Of a stretch of 8,442 nt of DNA, positions 6,168 through 8,442 are shown one piece after another. The position numbers and the translations under genes were made by a program. Positions within the stretch are counted from its first letter, which is position 1; the number at the start of each line of letters is the position of its first letter. The stretch comes from Bacteroidota bacterium (GTDB taxonomy: Bacteria; Bacteroidota; Bacteroidia; Flavobacteriales; Flavobacteriaceae): NCBI GenBank assembly GCA_022560715.1, contig JADFSQ010000060.1:1-8442 (forward strand), in the 5' to 3' direction. The notes beneath the pieces are model-generated. The model saw nothing but the letters and a program-made list of their open reading frames with translations. It had not been told where the DNA came from and ran no database searches.

Positions 6168-6757
6168 TGAATTACGAAAAAGAATTAATATCATATTTAA
6201 AAAATACTTTTGGCACATTAGATTATGAGTATACTGATGACACGACCAATGCAAGTATTTTATTTCATAATGCTATAGAATTTTCAAAAAGTAAAAATTC
6301 TAATGAAAAAGTGTTGTCTATTATCCTATATCATCAATCTACTATAGAAATGATGAAACAATTAATAATCTACTCTAATTTTTTAGTCAAGCTTTTGGTT
6401 TATCCAAATAAAATCCGCTACAAAAAAATACAAGATGACGATTCATATTCCTATATCCTTAATACTTTGGAAAATCATATTTCTTTCAAGAACAAAGACA
6501 GTCTTTTATCAGATATTAGAAAACTAAACAAAATTAGAAATACAATTTCCCATTATATGTTTCAGGATGACTATGAAAGCTATTCGTTTTTTGAACTTAA
6601 TAATATTAATAAATTATTAGAATCTATCTTTAATAAATTTCACGAAGGAATTATAGATTTAGGAAACGGAATTAAAATTGCTAAACAAAGAGATGAATTA
6701 ATCAAATTAATTAAAAACAGCAATGAACATAATAAATCAAACATTACAAGAGAATAA
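6167..6757 (+). CDS. Hypothetical protein with HEPN-like RN-x3-H motif, between trpB and trpA
   Basis: I do not recognise a named family for this 196-residue protein. It is rich in Lys, Asn, Ile and acidic residues, appears almost wholly helical, and has no signal peptide or clear membrane segment. The segment KLNKIRNTISHYMF holds R124-N125-x3-H129, the Rx4-6H signature of HEPN domains, whose Arg and His form the active site of many HEPN RNases. The helix around LYHQSTIEMMKQL (54-66) resembles the helix before the motif in such domains. It overlaps trpB by 1 bp and trpA by 35 bp, so it is translated with the operon. No nucleotidyltransferase (MNT) or other usual HEPN partner is adjacent. Base composition is AT-rich like its neighbours, and it contains no palindromic repeats. 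It may be an RNase toxin or regulator, or a non-catalytic helical-bundle protein; the motif alone does not decide. Confidence 0.8.
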   Translation: MNYEKELISYLKNTFGTLDYEYTDDTTNASILFHNAIEFSKSKNSNEKVLSIILYHQSTIEMMKQLIIYSNFLVKLLVYPNKIRYKKIQDDDSYSYILNTLENHISFKNKDSLLSDIRKLNKIRNTISHYMFQDDYESYSFFELNNINKLLESIFNKFHEGIIDLGNGIKIAKQRDELIKLIKNSNEHNKSNITRE

Positions 6758-7487
6758 AAAACTCTTATCGATATACTTTACAGCTGGTTATCCAAATTTA
6801 GATGACACAGTTACTATCATTCAAAATTTAGAAAAAAGCGATGTGGATTTCATTGAAATAGGGTTGCCCTTTAGTGACCCTTTAGCAGATGGTCCAACTA
6901 TTCAAGCAAGCTCTACACAAGCATTGCAAAACGGAATGACTTCAGAAGTACTTTTTAAACAGTTAAAAGACATTAGAAAAACAGTTTCAATTCCATTACT
7001 CATTATGGGCTATTTTAACCCAATATTTCAATATGGTGTGGAAGCCTTTTGTAAGAAATGTCAAAAAGTTGGCATCGATGGATTAATTATTCCCGATTTA
7101 CCAGTTGATGTTTTTAATGAAAACTACAAAGTCACCTTTGAAAAGTATGGTTTAATCAATGTGTTTTTAATTACTCCTCAAACATCTGTAGAGCGCATTA
7201 ATTATATAGATTCAATTTCAAACGGTTTTATCTATATGGTAAGTTCTGCAAGTGTTACAGGAAGTCAATCTGGCTTTGGAGAAGTCCAAACCCATTATTT
7301 TAAACGAATTGCAGATATGAAGCTTAAGAACCCTCAAATTGTAGGCTTTGGTATTTCAAATAATAAAACCTTTACACAAGCAACAGAATATGCAAAAGGT
7401 GCCATTATTGGTTCTGCATTTATTAAGCATTTGAGTACGAAAGGTGTGGATAAAATTGATAGTTTTGTAAGCTCAATTAATCAATAA
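6723..7487 (+). CDS. trpA: Tryptophan synthase alpha chain (TrpA)
   Basis: The 254-residue (beta/alpha)8 protein cleaves indole-3-glycerol phosphate to indole and glyceraldehyde-3-phosphate and passes indole to TrpB. Visible motifs are FTAGYP (19-24), IEIGLPFSDPLADGP (44-58) with the catalytic Glu45 and Asp56, MGYFNP (95-100), IIPDLP (122-127), SSASVTG (174-180), GFGIS (208-212) and the phosphate-binding GSAF (230-233). The length is slightly below enterobacterial TrpA (268) but usual for Bacteroidota. The ATG at 6723 gives MNIINQTLQENKKLLSIYFTAGYP, the expected N-terminus, and lies 35 bases inside the preceding HEPN-like frame, so translation is likely coupled by termination-reinitiation. 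It is the last trp gene; repeats, not a clear terminator, follow. Confidence 0.97.
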   Translation: MNIINQTLQENKKLLSIYFTAGYPNLDDTVTIIQNLEKSDVDFIEIGLPFSDPLADGPTIQASSTQALQNGMTSEVLFKQLKDIRKTVSIPLLIMGYFNPIFQYGVEAFCKKCQKVGIDGLIIPDLPVDVFNENYKVTFEKYGLINVFLITPQTSVERINYIDSISNGFIYMVSSASVTGSQSGFGEVQTHYFKRIADMKLKNPQIVGFGISNNKTFTQATEYAKGAIIGSAFIKHLSTKGVDKIDSFVSSINQ

Positions 7488-7492
7488 AAGAT

Positions 7493-7592
7493 CCTTCCCT
7501 TTTTAAGGGAAGGTGTCACGCAGTGATGGAAGGGTTAACCACCTCGTCTTCCGATTTTTAATCGGAATTCACTCCTCCTTAAAAAGGAGGAG
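7493..7592. repeat. Chain of four hairpin repeats between trpA and trmL
   Basis: Nearly the entire 121-base gap is hairpins: CCTTCCCTT-TTT-AAGGGAAGG (7493-7513), TCAC-GCA-GTGA (7516-7526), TTCCGATT-TTT-AATCGGAA (7549-7567) and CTCCTCCTT-AAA-AAGGAGGAG (7572-7592), all perfect. The first two plus GAAGGGTTA repeat the module at 2241-2284. No run of T follows any stem, so this is not a standard intrinsic terminator, although it could slow or partially stop transcription or protect the trp mRNA 3' end. The AAGGAGG in the last stem looks like a Shine-Dalgarno but is paired and 16 bases from the next ATG. Confidence 0.75.
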
Positions 7593-7608
7593 AAACAATT
7601 AATTAATT

Positions 7609-8061
7609 ATGCCTCTTAACATCGTATTAATAGAACCCGAAATACCTAACAACACAGGAAACATTGGTCGGTTGGCTTTAGCATCAGGTTCAAATTTGCA
7701 TTTGGTAAAACCTTTTGGATTTGAAATTACAGACACTCAATTAAAACGTGCTGGTTTAGACTATTGGCAACATATTAATCTTCATATTTATGAAAATATT
7801 GACGAATTCTTCCATACAAATAAAGGGAAGGCTATGGTCTTTTTATCAAGTCATGCTACTAAAGAGCATTGGTCAATAGATTTTGAGGATAATATGTTTC
7901 TGGTATTCGGAAAAGAATCGGTTGGCTTACCAAAATCTATAATTGAAGCACATAAAGACAAATTATATAAAATACCTTTATACAGCAAACATGTAAGAAG
8001 TTTAAATCTCGCAAATGCTGTAAGTGTTGTGGTTTATGAAGGGTTGAAGTGTCTGCGTTAA
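7609..8061 (+). CDS. trmL: tRNA (cytidine/uridine-34 2'-O)-methyltransferase, SPOUT family (TrmL-like)
   Basis: The 150-residue protein belongs to the SpoU/TrmD (SPOUT) methyltransferases with a C-terminal trefoil knot that binds S-adenosylmethionine. TrmL methylates the ribose of the wobble base 34 in certain tRNA-Leu species. Family motifs are clear: LIEPEIPNNTGNIGRLALASG (7-27), HLVKPFGFEI (31-40), LKRAGLDYW (45-53), the knot segments LVFGKESVGLPKSII (98-112), and IPLYSKHVRSLNLANAVSVVVYEGL (122-146). Length is typical for the short members. The ATG at 7609 follows the hairpin chain by 16 bases and gives the standard N-terminus. It has no functional link to tryptophan synthesis that I can see and may or may not share the trp transcript. 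Close paralogues with other rRNA or tRNA targets cannot be excluded. Confidence 0.93.
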   Translation: MPLNIVLIEPEIPNNTGNIGRLALASGSNLHLVKPFGFEITDTQLKRAGLDYWQHINLHIYENIDEFFHTNKGKAMVFLSSHATKEHWSIDFEDNMFLVFGKESVGLPKSIIEAHKDKLYKIPLYSKHVRSLNLANAVSVVVYEGLKCLR

Positions 8062-8076
8062 AGCTTGATAGACTAA

Positions 8077-8442
8077 AATCAACAACTTATTTTTACAATT
8101 ATTTTTGTTTTGTTAATTGTAAATACGTTATCTGATGAATATACCCCTGGAGAAGATGGAAACCCCGGGAAAGTTAAATTTGGTGGGACAATTCCAGATG
8201 ACACTAAGGGTATTGTTGAAACTAAACTAGAATTTAAATTTAAAGGTACCACTTTCAACCCTAGAAATAGTGGAAAGATAGAAATTAGAAATAAAGAAAT
8301 ATACAATGCCGAAAACCTCGTACCAAAAGGACCATTTACCATTGGTGGACAACAATATACGTCTGATGGTGAATTTACTATAAAAGATGGACAAATTGTC
8401 AAAGGCAAAGTAACTATTGTAGGAGGATACAGTATTAAGATT
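8077..8442 (+). CDS. Partial unidentified reading frame, start unresolved, runs off the window
   Basis: From 8077, just after a TAA, 122 codons are open to the last base of the window, and codons from about 8134 look like real coding sequence. The peptide has alternating hydrophobic/polar stretches such as GKIEIRNKEIY and GEFTIKDGQIVKGKVTIVGGYSIKI, suggesting a beta-rich protein. The first codons read QQLIFTIIFVLLIVNTLS and then DEYTPGEDG, which resembles an export signal, but there is no in-frame ATG or GTG; TTG at 8110 is the only common alternative start. The gene may start at an unusual codon, have lost its start, or have a frameshift in the T-rich 5' part. I recognise no family. The start given here is the beginning of the open frame, not a proven start codon. 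Confidence 0.5.
8092..8123. repeat. A/T-rich inverted repeat after trmL
   Basis: TTTACAATTA (8092-8101) and TAATTGTAAA (8114-8123) form a perfect 10-bp inverted repeat around a T-rich 12-base centre. A TATTTTTG box (8100-8107) that fits the Bacteroidota -7 consensus TAnnTTTG lies across its left arm, but no TTG is placed at the right distance upstream. It could be an operator, a weak terminator, or a chance result of the A/T-rich sequence. Confidence 0.35.

Noticed and set aside
7460..7467. TAGTTTTG as an internal -7 promoter box for trmL
   Set aside because: It fits TAnnTTTG but has no -33 TTG at the usual distance (nearest is about 26 bases upstream) and lies in the trpA coding end.
7584..7592. 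AAGGAGGAG as a Shine-Dalgarno for trmL
   Set aside because: It is paired in a perfect 9-bp hairpin, lies 16 bases from the ATG, and Bacteroidota rarely use Shine-Dalgarno sequences.
8079..8408. Reverse-strand 109-codon frame at the right end
   Set aside because: The + strand frame over the same bases has more coding-like codon use and composition; the reverse product is Pro/Ser/Leu-rich like an antisense shadow. It remains possible because the + frame lacks a clear start.

Overview
The window is a tryptophan biosynthesis operon read entirely from the + strand, in the order trpE-trpG-trpD-trpC-trpF-trpB-(orf196)-trpA. It is followed by a SPOUT-family tRNA methyltransferase gene (trmL-like) and the 5' part of an unidentified reading frame that runs off the right edge. 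The gene order, the AT-rich DNA, the absence of Shine-Dalgarno sequences and the protein signatures (for example PIAGTFKRTGDD in TrpE and AIDVNSKFE in TrpF) point to Bacteroidota, most likely a marine member of Flavobacteriaceae. The species cannot be named from the sequence.

The seven trp genes encode every step from chorismate to tryptophan: TrpE/TrpG (anthranilate synthase), TrpD (phosphoribosyl transfer), TrpF (isomerase), TrpC (indole-glycerol-phosphate synthase) and TrpA/TrpB (tryptophan synthase). All motifs needed for activity that I looked for are present. trpC/trpF overlap by 4 bp (ATGA), trpB/orf196 by 1 bp (TAATG) and orf196/trpA by 35 bp, so these junctions look translationally coupled. 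The 196-residue gene between trpB and trpA is not a tryptophan gene. It is a predicted helical protein with an RN-x3-H motif (R124...H129) typical of HEPN domains, many of which are RNases in toxin-antitoxin and defence systems.

The other unusual layer is a dense set of palindromic repeats. Every longer gap (trpE-trpG, trpG-trpD, trpD-trpC, trpF-trpB, trpA-trmL) is filled with them, while the overlapping junctions contain none. One family has about 81-109 bp copies with TGTC(AT)...(AT)GACA ends and, in several copies, a palindrome TCCCGATAGCTATCGGGA. Three of the copies carry a right-hand hairpin of 8-bp stem and 4-nt loop, placed 9-13 nt before trpG, trpC and trpB, and the three stems differ by compensated changes. 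A 99-bp copy is inserted in frame inside trpF and adds about 33 residues to the protein; a second, decayed 25-bp piece lies further along the same gene. A different module (C(C)TTCCC hairpin plus TGTCACGnAGTGA) occurs before trpD and after trpA.

The repeats also affect gene calling: the longest open frames of trpG, trpD and trpC begin inside repeat sequence, and I place their starts downstream at 1614, 2292 and 3391. At the left edge, CAAGCC followed by seven T residues just before trpE may be the 3' end of a transcription attenuator whose remainder is outside the window.
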